DNA of 64,000 nt from Siphonobacter curvatus (GTDB taxonomy: Bacteria; Bacteroidota; Bacteroidia; Cytophagales; Spirosomataceae). Positions 52,341 through 61,784 of this stretch are shown piece by piece. Position 1 is the first letter of the stretch; every line of letters begins with the position of its first letter. Made by a program: the position numbers and the translations under genes. Where the stretch lies: positions 868,001-932,000 of the forward strand of contig NZ_PTRA01000001.1 of NCBI RefSeq assembly GCF_002943425.1, given 5' to 3'. The notes below the pieces were generated by a model. The model saw nothing but the letters and a program-made list of their open reading frames with translations. It ran no database searches and had not been told where the DNA came from.

Positions 52341-55300
52341 ATGATTTTACCTTTACCTACCCGTATCCCTTTAGATAACTTTATACGTCTACATTTTTTC
52401 ACTATTAAAAGACGTACTCAGGGATTTACTTTAGTCTGGTTTTTCCTCTTCATCAGTCTTTTCTCGCAGGCACAAACCGTACCGTTGAGCTGCGGAACAC
52501 CTGCTCCTAAAAACAATACTGAATTTAGAGAGTGGATCAAACGTTCCAAAATGGCTGGTGGAAGAGTAGCTACTACGCCCGTTACGATACCCCTTGCCTT
52601 TACCATTCTCCGACCATCGGCTGAAGCTGGCCGGGCGGTGAATGCCGATGAAAAGCACTACATCGCTCAAAACATGTACTGGCTGGAAAAATTTTACCGG
52701 GGCAGTAATATCAGCTTTTACATTACTTCTGTAAAAATACTTGCAAACACGGCCTATCATGAAGGAGAGGTTGATCCACTCACGTACGTGAATCAACTGG
52801 AAAAAAATGCGGCTAACGTCATCATATCTTCTATGAGAAATGGTATTTATGTCGGTTACGCAGGATACGCTTATTATCCATCTTCCATCGGTCAAGGCTC
52901 AAACCTGATTGTTTTAAATGAAAATAGTTATAAATATCAGGATAACTTATTGCCCCACGAAATAGGCCATTACCTGAATCTTTATCACACTTTTGACGCC
53001 GTAGGTGGGAACGAATTAGTGGATGGTTCCAACTGTGCAACGGCCGGAGATATGGTTTGTGATACGCCCGCCGATATAACAGGTGTAGCCGGCATATCAA
53101 TCAGTAATTGCGTGTATACGGGTACTCCTGTGGATGCGAAAGGTATGTTATATAAGCCCGATACGAAAAACCTGATGAGTTACTGGCATTCGTATGGCTG
53201 TCAGACCGATCATTTTTCAGCGGGGCAGTTTGATCGGGCGTATAATGGCTATTGGTTTCGAATGAACAACCCGGGGTACGGTGATGATCAATACAATCTT
53301 TCAGCCAGTCCCAAAGGCTCTGCTTATAATCTAAAACTTCAACGGGCTGATGCAACCAATTTGGCCCTCGTTTTCGAGACGCAGCAAACGGAAGATAACC
53401 TAGGTTTTCTGGTTGAGTATGCCGATAGTGAAAAGGGTCCTTGGCAAATTAGCCCCACTATTTTAAACTCTTCAGAGGCACAATACCCTATAGATCTTGG
53501 GAAAGAGAACTTCTTTCGAATAAGACCTTTATCCTCACCCTATTATTCAAACGTCGCCAAATACACGCCCGGAAAACCACAAGAGTTGTACGTTGACTAT
53601 CTTCCTGGTGATCAGGTTTATCGGGAAAACCTTTCGTTTCAGTTGAAAGTACGGGCCAGTTCGGGTTTACCCGTCACGTATCGCTTGCTTGCGGGGAATG
53701 CAGAACTCAGTGAACAGGGACTATTGAAGATAAAAGGACCCAGTTGGATTAATATTGAAATTGCTCAAAAAGGCAATGAGGAATGGGAACCCTATTGGAC
53801 CACTTATTCCATGCAGGTATCGAAAGCAGTGCAACAAGTCGACCTGAGTACGATTACCCCTAAAACCTTTGGTGATCCACCTTTTGAAATTACAGCTACG
53901 GCGAGTTCCGGTCTGCCTATAGTGTATGCAGTGGCAGGTCCTGCCACCCTATCGGGCAACCGCGTGACGATCACTGGAGCCGGCCAAATTCTGATCAGTG
54001 CGTATCAGCAGGGAAATGCAAACTATATGTCTGCCGAAGCCCGGCAATACATTACGGTAGCCAAAGCTAATCAGAGTATACAGTTTGACGCAATTAGTTC
54101 GAAAACCTACGGGGATGCTCCTTTTACGCTGTCGGCTCGTGCTTCCACGGGTTTACCCGTAACGTTTGAAAAAAGCGGACCGGTACAGATTTCGGGTAAT
54201 CAGGTCACCCTGACCGGAGCGGGGGAAGCGACGATCCTGGCCAAACAGCCGGGCAACGAGAACTACAACGCCGCCCCAGAGGTCCTGCAAAAACTCAGCA
54301 TTGCCAAAGCCGAACAAACCCTTTCGCTGGCGGCCATTCCGGATAAAACCATTGGCGATCCTGATTTTCAGCTGGAGGTACGAACGTCTTCGGGATTACC
54401 GGCGGTACTGACCGTTAGCGGCCCCGCCGAAGTAGTGGGTACGACGGTAAAACTGAAAGGAGCGGGTCAGGTGACGATCACTGCCAGTCAGCCCGGTAAC
54501 GAAAATTACCTACCCACGGCCGCTTCCGTAAGCCAGCGATTTACCGTAGCCAAAGGCAATCAGACGGTTCGTATGCAACCCATAGCCGATCGTACCTACG
54601 GGGATGGCGATATTATGGTCGGGGCCTCAGCCAGCTCGGGCTTGCCCGTAGCCATTACGGTGACGGGGCCCGCCTCGGTAGCCGATGGTTCGCTTAAGAT
54701 TACCGGAGCGGGTACGGTAACGGTTACCATTGCTCAGAGTGGTAATGATAGCTATTATCCAGCTCCATCGGTTACCCAAACGTTTACCGTGCATAAACTC
54801 AAACAGCAGATTTCGCTTGACGAACTAGCCAATCGTACGTACGGGGATGTGGATTTCGATCTTTCCGCTCGAATTAACTCCGGCTTAGGGTTGCAAATCA
54901 GTAGTACGGGACCCGTAGTTCTTACCGGGACGAAAGTCCGAATTACCGGTGCGGGCGTGGCTCGGATTACGCTCAACCAACCCGGTGACGCCAATCACGA
55001 AGCAGCCCCGGAGGTGAGTCGCGAGTTTACTATTGTGAAACGACAGCTGGTCTTGACGTTCCCGGAGCTGGGAACGCGAGACTATTCCAGTACCCCCTTT
55101 GCGTTACAGGCCCAAAGTAACGCCACCTTACCGGTTCAGTACCAGGTGAAAGGCCCCGCCCAGCTGCTGGAAGGTAATCGTTTACAACTAACGGGGATTG
55201 GTGAAGTGAAAATAACGGCTCTACAGGCGGGGGATGCCAACCATGAAACGGCCCAGCCCATCACACGGACGTTTACCGTACAGAAAGCCCGGCAGCTTAT

Positions 55301-56024
55301 TGCGTGGGAAACGGTCGCTTCGCTTGCGTTCGGCAAGGGAACCTACAGCCTGCCGACGCTCAGTAACACGCAGTTGCCCATCCAGTATCGGGTTGTTAGT
55401 GGTCCGGCTACGGTTGCTGGGGCAACGCTGAGTTTTACGGATTACGGAAAAGTAACTGTAGTAGCCAGCCAGCCGGGCGATGATAAACACCTCGCCGCTC
55501 CGGAGCTGAGCCAGACCTTCTGCGTTAATCCTGAAAAGCCCACCATTACGGCGGAAAACAGTCTTACATTGGTATCCTCCAGCCCGTATCGGAATGTATG
55601 GCTACTGGGTAACGATACGCTGAGTAATGAAACGCAGCAGAAAATCCGGGTTACCCGTCCGGGTGAGTACCGGGTGCTGGCGTACAATCCGGATGCCAGT
55701 TGCCAGTCGGTACAGACGTCTAATGCCTTCCAACTGATCATTACTTCGGTAGAACCCCGTGCGACTACATCCGTAACCCTGGCACCCAACCCGGCTCGGG
55801 ATGAAGTGTTGTTGCAGGTACAACTAAAACCTGCTCTGCGTACACCCACCTACGTGCTGTACAATTCGCTGGGGAAAGCCGTGACCGCCGAACAGCCTTT
55901 AACGTATCTGAATGAGGCTTACCAGGGCCGCCTGACCGTTCGATCCCTACCGGCGGGCCTGTACCTGGTTCGTATTACAACAGCGGACGAGCATTTAATG
56001 TATAAACTCATCGTTAATCCCTAA
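52341..56024 (+). CDS. secreted metalloprotease (M43-like metzincin) with seven MBG-like repeats and a type IX sorting signal
   Basis: A 1,227-residue protein. A signal peptide with a long n-region ends near SLFSQAQ (about residue 45). The catalytic domain has HEIGHYLNLYH (His206, Glu207, His210, His216) and the Met-turn LMSYW (Met279), so it is a metzincin of the pregnancy-associated plasma protein-A/M43 type. A degenerate unit and seven repeats of about 81 residues follow, each with a ThrTyrGlyAsp-type and SGLPV motif, as in MBG/YDG adhesin-like domains. The C-terminus (LAPNPARDEVLLQ, KLIVNP) is a T9SS C-terminal domain. It would be exported across the outer membrane. Start 52341 is chosen because the upstream TTG frame crosses the C-run. 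Confidence 0.88.
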   Translation: MILPLPTRIPLDNFIRLHFFTIKRRTQGFTLVWFFLFISLFSQAQTVPLSCGTPAPKNNTEFREWIKRSKMAGGRVATTPVTIPLAFTILRPSAEAGRAVNADEKHYIAQNMYWLEKFYRGSNISFYITSVKILANTAYHEGEVDPLTYVNQLEKNAANVIISSMRNGIYVGYAGYAYYPSSIGQGSNLIVLNENSYKYQDNLLPHEIGHYLNLYHTFDAVGGNELVDGSNCATAGDMVCDTPADITGVAGISISNCVYTGTPVDAKGMLYKPDTKNLMSYWHSYGCQTDHFSAGQFDRAYNGYWFRMNNPGYGDDQYNLSASPKGSAYNLKLQRADATNLALVFETQQTEDNLGFLVEYADSEKGPWQISPTILNSSEAQYPIDLGKENFFRIRPLSSPYYSNVAKYTPGKPQELYVDYLPGDQVYRENLSFQLKVRASSGLPVTYRLLAGNAELSEQGLLKIKGPSWINIEIAQKGNEEWEPYWTTYSMQVSKAVQQVDLSTITPKTFGDPPFEITATASSGLPIVYAVAGPATLSGNRVTITGAGQILISAYQQGNANYMSAEARQYITVAKANQSIQFDAISSKTYGDAPFTLSARASTGLPVTFEKSGPVQISGNQVTLTGAGEATILAKQPGNENYNAAPEVLQKLSIAKAEQTLSLAAIPDKTIGDPDFQLEVRTSSGLPAVLTVSGPAEVVGTTVKLKGAGQVTITASQPGNENYLPTAASVSQRFTVAKGNQTVRMQPIADRTYGDGDIMVGASASSGLPVAITVTGPASVADGSLKITGAGTVTVTIAQSGNDSYYPAPSVTQTFTVHKLKQQISLDELANRTYGDVDFDLSARINSGLGLQISSTGPVVLTGTKVRITGAGVARITLNQPGDANHEAAPEVSREFTIVKRQLVLTFPELGTRDYSSTPFALQAQSNATLPVQYQVKGPAQLLEGNRLQLTGIGEVKITALQAGDANHETAQPITRTFTVQKARQLIAWETVASLAFGKGTYSLPTLSNTQLPIQYRVVSGPATVAGATLSFTDYGKVTVVASQPGDDKHLAAPELSQTFCVNPEKPTITAENSLTLVSSSPYRNVWLLGNDTLSNETQQKIRVTRPGEYRVLAYNPDASCQSVQTSNAFQLIITSVEPRATTSVTLAPNPARDEVLLQVQLKPALRTPTYVLYNSLGKAVTAEQPLTYLNEAYQGRLTVRSLPAGLYLVRITTADEHLMYKLIVNP
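53823..55541 (+). repeat. seven tandem ~243-bp repeats in the metalloprotease
   Basis: Seven units of about 81 residues each share a pattern ...KTYGD..F.L.A..SSGLPV....GPA....V.ITGAG.V.I.A.QPGN..Y..A..V.Q.F.V.K. They differ at many positions, so they are diverged, not recent, duplications. Confidence 0.85.
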
Positions 56025-56367
56025 TCCACACGATCCAACTTCAGCCCTGTTCGTTAGTATGACGGGCAGGGCTGAAGTTGGATCGTATTGGTCTTGAGCA
56101 GACTGAATCAAGGTCCTTATGTAAAGTGGCTACTTGTTTCTGAATAGTTCACGGCTGACCTTACTACGTCAATTGATTCCATGAAGTGCATAGAGACTGG
56201 AAGACCAGCTGTTTTAGCAGGACAAAATATTTCCTACTAAACTATTACCTGAAACAAGCCAGAAAACGACAGTAAGATGATTAAATTACTCTTCATCCAA
56301 ACCGATGTTTTCATACATCCATGAATTTCGTAGTTTCGTTCAACCTCTTATCAATCAACCTATTGTC
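56025..56367. other. gene-free region after the metalloprotease
   Basis: Besides the inverted repeat, bases 56087-56330 show no gene or known element. A -7-like TAGTTTCG (56331-56338) lies 30 bp before the DUF805 start. Confidence 0.5.
56030..56086. repeat. 20-bp perfect inverted repeat after the metalloprotease
   Basis: Arms 56030-56049 and 56067-56086 (ACGATCCAACTTCAGCCCTG and its complement) with a 17-nt loop lie 6 bp past the stop. No T-run follows, so it is either a 3'-end hairpin or a weak terminator. Confidence 0.7.
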
Positions 56368-56706
56368 ATGTTCAAACATCCGTTTTCTTTCGAAGGGCGT
56401 ATTCGCCGCCTGGAGTATGGCCTAACCGTACTGTTCCACTGGCTCGTAACGATGGGACTGAATGCCCTATTTGGAAAAATGTCTCTGTATGATTTAATGA
56501 CCCTGAAGGGTGTAATGTGGCTGATAATCGTCCTGCCCATTGCCTGGTTCTGGTTTGCTCAGGGGGCGAAGCGATGCCACGACCGGGGAAACAGTGGCTG
56601 GTTTCAGCTCATTCCGTTCTATGGCCTGTGGATGCTCTTTGCCGAAGGCGATCCCGGGCCCAACGCCTACGGTGAGGACCCGAAGCATGAACAGATTTTA
56701 TCTTAA
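56368..56706 (+). CDS. DUF805 membrane protein
   Basis: A 112-residue DUF805 protein: an N-terminal SFEGRIRRLEYG motif, two or three hydrophobic helices and a C-terminal RCHDRGNSGWFQLIPFYGLW with a GDPGPNAYGEDPK tail, all typical of the family. Function unknown. I chose ATG 56368 because MFKHPFSFEGRIRRLEYG is the family start; the in-frame extension to 56305 adds 21 unrelated residues. The next gene starts 92 bp downstream. Confidence 0.85.
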   Translation: MFKHPFSFEGRIRRLEYGLTVLFHWLVTMGLNALFGKMSLYDLMTLKGVMWLIIVLPIAWFWFAQGAKRCHDRGNSGWFQLIPFYGLWMLFAEGDPGPNAYGEDPKHEQILS

Positions 56707-56798
56707 TACCCCCGAATGAGGAGCCATTGCTGAAGCTAATGTTTGTATCTTGCCTATTCGCTTCATCGCACGATTTCCACTTGAGCACTTTAGCAGGC

Positions 56799-58436
56799 AT
56801 GATTAAAAAATTCCTTGGGCTGTTTCTCGTTTCCCTAACCGCCTCGGCTCAGATTCCACAATCGATTCTGACCGAAATTAATACCATTGATTCCAATCGC
56901 ATCAAAGCCCACGTGGCCTACCTGGCCGATGACAAGTTGCTGGGCCGGAAGGCGGGTGCACCGGGGTACAAAATGGCCGCCGATTATATCGTAGAACAGT
57001 ATAAGAAAATGGGCTTACAGCCCGCTGGCGAAAAAGGTGGTTACCTGCAGGAAGTATACCTGCGAAATTCCAAAATCAAACCCGAGACGGCCTCCCTGAA
57101 GCTGATTTTGCCTTCGGGCGAGCAAAAGTCTCTGACTTGGGGAGTAGACTTCGTCTTCACGCCTCATCCCGAAAAAACTACCGTTGATTTCAATGCTCCA
57201 CTGGTATTCGTTGGAGCCGGTTTTGATACACCACAGATCAATTTTGACGATTACCGGAATGTGAATGTGAAGGGTAAAATCGTGGTGGTACTACGGAAAA
57301 TTCCCGAAAATGTACCCGCTAACGTGAAACTTCACCTGGGGTATCCGGCTACGGCTCAGACCTTCGCGGCCAAGCACGGAGCGATCGGCGTACTGGTTTG
57401 TAATTACACGACCAGTCCCATTCTGTTCCGATCTTCCGCTACCAATTATAGCCTGAACGGGATCAATGCTTCCGTATCCAAATCGGGCGAACGCGTGAGT
57501 TCAGCGGCGGCTCTGGGTGGAAAAATTCAGGTCGCTGGGGGCCTGTCGGTACAAGCCCTGCAACAACTGATGCAGGCCGAAGGTATTGCCCTGGATGCCC
57601 TCTGGTTGAAACTCGAGCGGGGTGAGTACGTAAGTCAGCCCCTGAAAAGCAAAATCAGTGGTCACTACGAAAGCACGTTTACCAACATGCTGAGTTACAA
57701 TGTGATTGGGAAAATTGAAGGCTCCGATTCAAAACTGAAGAAAGAATACGTCATTCATTCCGCTCACCTGGATCACCTGGGTACGGGTAAGCCCGTCAAC
57801 GGTGATTCCATTTACAACGGAGCCCACGATAATGCTTCCGGCGTGGCCTGTGCTCTGGAAATGGCCCGTACGTACGCCAATCTCAAAGAAAAACCCAAAC
57901 GTTCCCTGCTGTTTCTGATGGTGACGGCCGAAGAAATGGGCTTACTGGGCTCTGGCTATTTCACCGCTTTTCCGACCGTTCCCAAACGACAGATCGTAGC
58001 GGATATCAATACAGACATGCCCACGCTGCTGGCTCCGCTGGAATCTATAGCCTCGCTGGGAGCCGAACACAGTAGTTTGCTGAAGGTAGTCGAAGAAGCC
58101 GCTAAAGCTGTGAACCTGCAGGTTGAACCCGATCCTGATCCGAGCGAAGGCCGCTTTGTTCGAAGTGACCAGTACAATTTCGTGAAAGTGGGGATCCCGG
58201 CTCTGCACATCAAGTACGGGTACGCGAAAGCAAATCCGGCCCTGAATCTGGCTGAAAAAGTGAAAAGCTGGCGGGATGCGAATTACCACAAGGTTTCCGA
58301 CAACCTGAACGATTCCTTCGTATGGTCGGCGGGACGGAAATACGTGCAGGTGAATTTCCTCATCAGCTACCTAATTGCCCAGAATCCGGTACGACCCAGC
58401 TGGAACAAAGGTGATTTCTTCGAAGTAACCCAGTAG
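56799..58436 (+). CDS. M28-family zinc aminopeptidase with PA insertion, exported
   Basis: A 545-residue protein with a signal peptide (LGLFLVSLTASAQ). The M28 motifs are intact: SAHLDHLG (321-328), AHDNASGVA (342-350), AEEMGLLGSG (378-387) and a C-terminal ligand region. A PA-type insertion (about 130-260) precedes the catalytic domain. It releases N-terminal amino acids from peptides in the periplasm or outside. ATG 56799 (MIKKFLGLFLVSL) is chosen because the upstream 24 residues are not signal-like. It may act on peptides produced by the metalloprotease. Confidence 0.9.
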   Translation: MIKKFLGLFLVSLTASAQIPQSILTEINTIDSNRIKAHVAYLADDKLLGRKAGAPGYKMAADYIVEQYKKMGLQPAGEKGGYLQEVYLRNSKIKPETASLKLILPSGEQKSLTWGVDFVFTPHPEKTTVDFNAPLVFVGAGFDTPQINFDDYRNVNVKGKIVVVLRKIPENVPANVKLHLGYPATAQTFAAKHGAIGVLVCNYTTSPILFRSSATNYSLNGINASVSKSGERVSSAAALGGKIQVAGGLSVQALQQLMQAEGIALDALWLKLERGEYVSQPLKSKISGHYESTFTNMLSYNVIGKIEGSDSKLKKEYVIHSAHLDHLGTGKPVNGDSIYNGAHDNASGVACALEMARTYANLKEKPKRSLLFLMVTAEEMGLLGSGYFTAFPTVPKRQIVADINTDMPTLLAPLESIASLGAEHSSLLKVVEEAAKAVNLQVEPDPDPSEGRFVRSDQYNFVKVGIPALHIKYGYAKANPALNLAEKVKSWRDANYHKVSDNLNDSFVWSAGRKYVQVNFLISYLIAQNPVRPSWNKGDFFEVTQ

Positions 58437-58453
58437 TTAGTTTTGCTCTTGAT

Positions 58454-58498
58454 ACAGAAGCGGATGGTAGGAAAAGAAGCCCTGCCATCCGCTTCTGT
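58454..58498 (+). terminator. hairpin after the M28 peptidase gene
   Basis: A 14-bp perfect stem ACAGAAGCGGATGG / CCATCCGCTTCTGT with a 17-nt partly structured loop lies 18 bp past the stop. There is no T-run, so termination is likely but not certain. Confidence 0.5.
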
Positions 58499-58513
58499 TG
58501 TATACGAAGTACG

Positions 58514-58521
58514 TAGCTTTG
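58514..58521 (+). promoter_or_regulatory. -7 promoter box (TAGCTTTG) of the following lipoprotein gene
   Basis: A perfect TAnnTTTG lies 39 bp before ATG 58553. A TTG at 58498 is 13 bp away, shorter than the usual -33 spacing. Confidence 0.5.
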
Positions 58522-58552
58522 AGCGTTCGGACTTATGAATAACCTTCCCTGT

Positions 58553-59956
58553 ATGAAAATTTCCTTCCCCTTATTACTATCGCTGGCTCTGGTTTTGCAG
58601 GCTTGCTCGAACGCTGCAGAACGTACATCCGTGCCATTCCAGGCGGTTGATCCGCTAAAAATTACGCGACTGGACCTTTCCGAAATACCAAATTTCCGGA
58701 TGCCCAAAGGATCTTTCTGGATGGCGATGTTACTTCCCGAACTGGAAAAAGAGCGAGACTTTGTTCGCAAAGGCAATACCTATTTCCCGATCCGGTCTGT
58801 CGTAGGTCAGGTAGATACCCAGCAAATTACTGTAGAACAGGCCAAAACATTTCTGCAAACCCTGCCGCCCGGGACGGGCTTGTACGAAATGCTGGGCGAC
58901 GATGATATGTGTAAGCAGTCGGGCCCTTTGCAGGGTTTGTGGACCAATCCGGTGACCGTAAGTCCCGAGCAAGTACGCGACTTCCTGACGGGCTGGTGGT
59001 GGTCAAGAGCTTATCGCTTTGGCTGGGGTAACGCCCGGGTGTTTTTCGATCTGGATCTGGAAGGTTTTCCGGCCGCCTGGAAAAATAATCAGGTGCTGTC
59101 GGAGGGAGTTCGGCTGGTTCGACAACAGCATCCGAATGTGGAGTTTGCCATGTATGCGTCGGGGAAAGCCAATTTGTACCCCGAAGGAAAGGGCGGTCCC
59201 GACCAACCGTATGAAGTGGTAGGGGGAGAAGCCCGGCATCAGCTCTACAAAAAGGCTGGTTTTACCTTTTTTGAAATGATGCCTTACGCTCACTACGAAG
59301 AGGCTCTGATTGGCCCCGGTAAAGCTTACGCCAGCTTTGACGATTACGCCGCCCGGAGTAGTTTACATATGCGGCAATGCCTGAAATGGCTCGACGAGCG
59401 AGCCGCCTTTACCGGAAAAAATTACAAGGGTTTTAGCTGGGTAATGACCCGTTACGAAGGCGGCAATCTGGAGATGATCGCTCCGCACGTCTGCGAGTCG
59501 CTGCCCCTGTGGTTTCTGGTGAGCGGAGCCGGTAAATCCGGTGGGGGCATTTGCAGCTGGAATCCCGGCGAACCACTCAATGCCGCTGATTTCGCCTTTG
59601 AGGCGGGCAAGTGGCGGGCTTCACAGTTTAACGAATTCTGGGAAAGCCCGAAGACACTGTATAACGTCAAAATCGAGTTTTCGCTCGATAACGGCCAAAA
59701 CTGGACGGACGATTCCCGCACCTGGAAAGAGAAAGCCTACGACCTAGGCCTTCGTCAATTTCAGTGGATGTATACCAATTCCAATCCCATAGGGGTTCGA
59801 GGAGCTTTGCTGGGTAATAAACTAGTGGTAGTCGCCGCCGCCCGTCCGAGCCTGGAAGCTGGAAAAATACAAAGCATCCTATGTCGACATGGGTCGAAGG
59901 TCTGGAAAATGGACCTCCCTTATCACCAGGTAGTAGCGGGTACGGTAGCATTATGA
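58553..59956 (+). CDS. uncharacterised lipoprotein, possibly TIM-barrel-like
   Basis: A 467-residue lipoprotein with a signal peptide and lipobox LQAC (Cys18). I recognise no family. Segments such as FFDLDLEGFPAAW and WWWSRAYRFGWGNARV, and GAGKSGGGICSWNPGEPL, could belong to a glycoside-hydrolase-like TIM barrel, and the C-terminal part (KIEFSLDNGQNWTDDSRTW, ending in a SLEAGKIQSILCR stretch) could form a beta-sandwich carbohydrate-binding module. No catalytic residues can be named. ATG 58553 is preferred because MKISFPLLLSLALVLQAC is the signal peptide. A perfect -7 box precedes it. Confidence 0.6.
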   Translation: MKISFPLLLSLALVLQACSNAAERTSVPFQAVDPLKITRLDLSEIPNFRMPKGSFWMAMLLPELEKERDFVRKGNTYFPIRSVVGQVDTQQITVEQAKTFLQTLPPGTGLYEMLGDDDMCKQSGPLQGLWTNPVTVSPEQVRDFLTGWWWSRAYRFGWGNARVFFDLDLEGFPAAWKNNQVLSEGVRLVRQQHPNVEFAMYASGKANLYPEGKGGPDQPYEVVGGEARHQLYKKAGFTFFEMMPYAHYEEALIGPGKAYASFDDYAARSSLHMRQCLKWLDERAAFTGKNYKGFSWVMTRYEGGNLEMIAPHVCESLPLWFLVSGAGKSGGGICSWNPGEPLNAADFAFEAGKWRASQFNEFWESPKTLYNVKIEFSLDNGQNWTDDSRTWKEKAYDLGLRQFQWMYTNSNPIGVRGALLGNKLVVVAAARPSLEAGKIQSILCRHGSKVWKMDLPYHQVVAGTVAL

Positions 59957-60026
59957 TGTTTTTAGGGAAAAGCCCTATTAATCTGTTGGCGTATATCGTA
60001 TATAGTTCGGTTTTCTATGTATAATT

Positions 60027-60066
60027 AGCCCACCCGTCGGAACTTTTTCAGGGGTGGGCTTTCTTG
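60027..60066 (+). terminator. intrinsic terminator of the lipoprotein gene
   Basis: A 9-bp perfect stem AGCCCACCC / GGGTGGGCT (60027-60035 and 60052-60060) has a T-rich 16-nt loop and is followed by TTCTTG, a weak T-run. Confidence 0.65.
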
Positions 60067-60106
60067 TATTAATAGATTACTTCGTATTACTACCCTTCAA
60101 ATCCCC

Positions 60107-61717
60107 ATGGAAATACTCGAACCTATACTCATTTTAATGGCCATACTGGCGGGGCTGGCGGCTTTAGCTCCCAAAATGAAGCTGCCCTATCCGGTGCTAC
60201 TGGTGTTGGGCGGCCTGTTTGTTGGAATTACGCCCAGTTTGCCGAACGTCCGGCTGGACCCTGAAGTGGTATTCCTGATTTTTCTTCCCCCCTTGCTATA
60301 CGAAGCCAGCTGGAAAATCTCCTGGCACGATTTGAAAACCTACCGTAAACCCATTAGTCGTCTGGCGATTGGTTTGGTTTTTCTGACGACCACGGTAGTA
60401 GCCGTCGTCGCTCATTACTGCATTCCAGGCTTCGATTGGCCCCTGGCCTTTGTACTCGGAGCTATTGTATCACCGCCCGACGCCGTTGCTGCTACCAGTG
60501 CGACCAAGGGATTGGGCATGCCCCGCCGTACGACCGTCATCCTCGAAGGCGAAAGCCTCGTGAATGATGCCTCGGCCCTAATTGCGTATCGGTACGCCGT
60601 AGCCGCCGTAGCCAGTGGAAGTTTCATTTTATGGCAGGCCAGTATTCAGTTTGTGATCTTGGCTATCGGGGGCGTACTGGCTGGATTGGCCATTGGGTAC
60701 GCCTTTGTGTGGGCCTTGCGAAAAGTACAGGGCAACGCAACTGTAGAGGCGAGTTTGAACCTAATGATCCCTTTCGTTTCCTATCTATTTGCGGAACACA
60801 TTAAGGTATCAGGTGTATTGTCGGTCGTGGCTACGGGCTTATACGTTTCCTGGCGTTCGTCGGAAGTGTTTTCGTACCAGGGTCGCATGTTGAGTAACAA
60901 TTTCTGGGAACTGCTGGGCTTTCTGCTCAACGGTTTTGTCTTCATTCTCATTGGCTTACAGCTACCCTGGTTGCTGGAAGGCATTACCGAGTATTCGATG
61001 ACGCACCTCATTCTCTACGGACTACTCGTGAGTGCGGCGGCTATATTCATTCGGATGGCCTGGCTGTTTGTTATTTCCAAATCTTCCATGCGATTCGGCT
61101 TTGCCAATGAAGCTACCATCAAGAGCAAGGGCGAACTCTTTATCATCGGCTGGGCGGGCATGCGGGGCGTGGTATCGCTGGCCACGGCCTTAGCCCTGCC
61201 GCTGACCCTGCAAAACGGTAATGCTTTTCCTAATCGAGACGTGGTTCTCTTTCTGGCCTTTATTGTGATTCTGGTTACGCTGGTGTTACAGGGCTTAACG
61301 TTGCCGTTTTTCGTTCGTCATTTTAATGTAAAAGAAGATACCGAAAAAGAAGCGGCTCTTGAACGGAAACTGCGTCTGCATATGGCTCGTCAGGCCATGA
61401 CCTTTATTGACAAGGAACTGCCGATCCTAGGAGGAAACGAATACATTCATAACGGCCTGAGAAACCGTTTTGAACAGCAAATCCGCTACCTGAACGGCTC
61501 TCTCCCTACGGATGGGATACAGCCATCCCTAAAGACCCGTAATGAGCAATTCAAACAGTATATTTTTAGTGAACTGGAGGTGATTAATTTCCAGCGACAG
61601 GAGATTATCAAACTACTTAAGAATGATAAGTACCCGGAAGAAATGATTCGGAAAGTAGAGGGTGAACTGGACGTCTGGAATGTGGCGGTGCAGAGCCGGT
61701 TGAAGATTATTAAATAG
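60107..61717 (+). CDS. Na+/H+ antiporter (CPA1/NhaP type)
   Basis: A 536-residue inner-membrane antiporter. The ion-binding region is SPPDAVAATS (122-131, Asp125) and ILEGESLVNDASALI (145-159, with Asn153/Asp154). About twelve helices are followed by a 130-residue cytoplasmic tail that is rich in charged helices and may sense pH or bind nucleotide. It moves Na+ (or K+) out in exchange for protons, keeping internal pH and salt. ATG 60107 is directly preceded by CCCC and a short leader. A bidirectional terminator follows. Confidence 0.93.
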   Translation: MEILEPILILMAILAGLAALAPKMKLPYPVLLVLGGLFVGITPSLPNVRLDPEVVFLIFLPPLLYEASWKISWHDLKTYRKPISRLAIGLVFLTTTVVAVVAHYCIPGFDWPLAFVLGAIVSPPDAVAATSATKGLGMPRRTTVILEGESLVNDASALIAYRYAVAAVASGSFILWQASIQFVILAIGGVLAGLAIGYAFVWALRKVQGNATVEASLNLMIPFVSYLFAEHIKVSGVLSVVATGLYVSWRSSEVFSYQGRMLSNNFWELLGFLLNGFVFILIGLQLPWLLEGITEYSMTHLILYGLLVSAAAIFIRMAWLFVISKSSMRFGFANEATIKSKGELFIIGWAGMRGVVSLATALALPLTLQNGNAFPNRDVVLFLAFIVILVTLVLQGLTLPFFVRHFNVKEDTEKEAALERKLRLHMARQAMTFIDKELPILGGNEYIHNGLRNRFEQQIRYLNGSLPTDGIQPSLKTRNEQFKQYIFSELEVINFQRQEIIKLLKNDKYPEEMIRKVEGELDVWNVAVQSRLKIIK

Positions 61718-61734
61718 GAAAGTTTTCCCATTCG

Positions 61735-61777
61735 TTGCGAGTAGTCAGGACCCTGTGCATAAGGTCCGGCTACTCGC
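61735..61777. terminator. bidirectional terminator after the antiporter
   Basis: A long stem (TTGCGAGTAG...AGGACC with GGTCC..CTACTCGCAA, one small bulge) with a 10-nt loop has a T-run on the + strand between two convergent genes. Confidence 0.8.
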
Positions 61778-61784
61778 AATGTTT

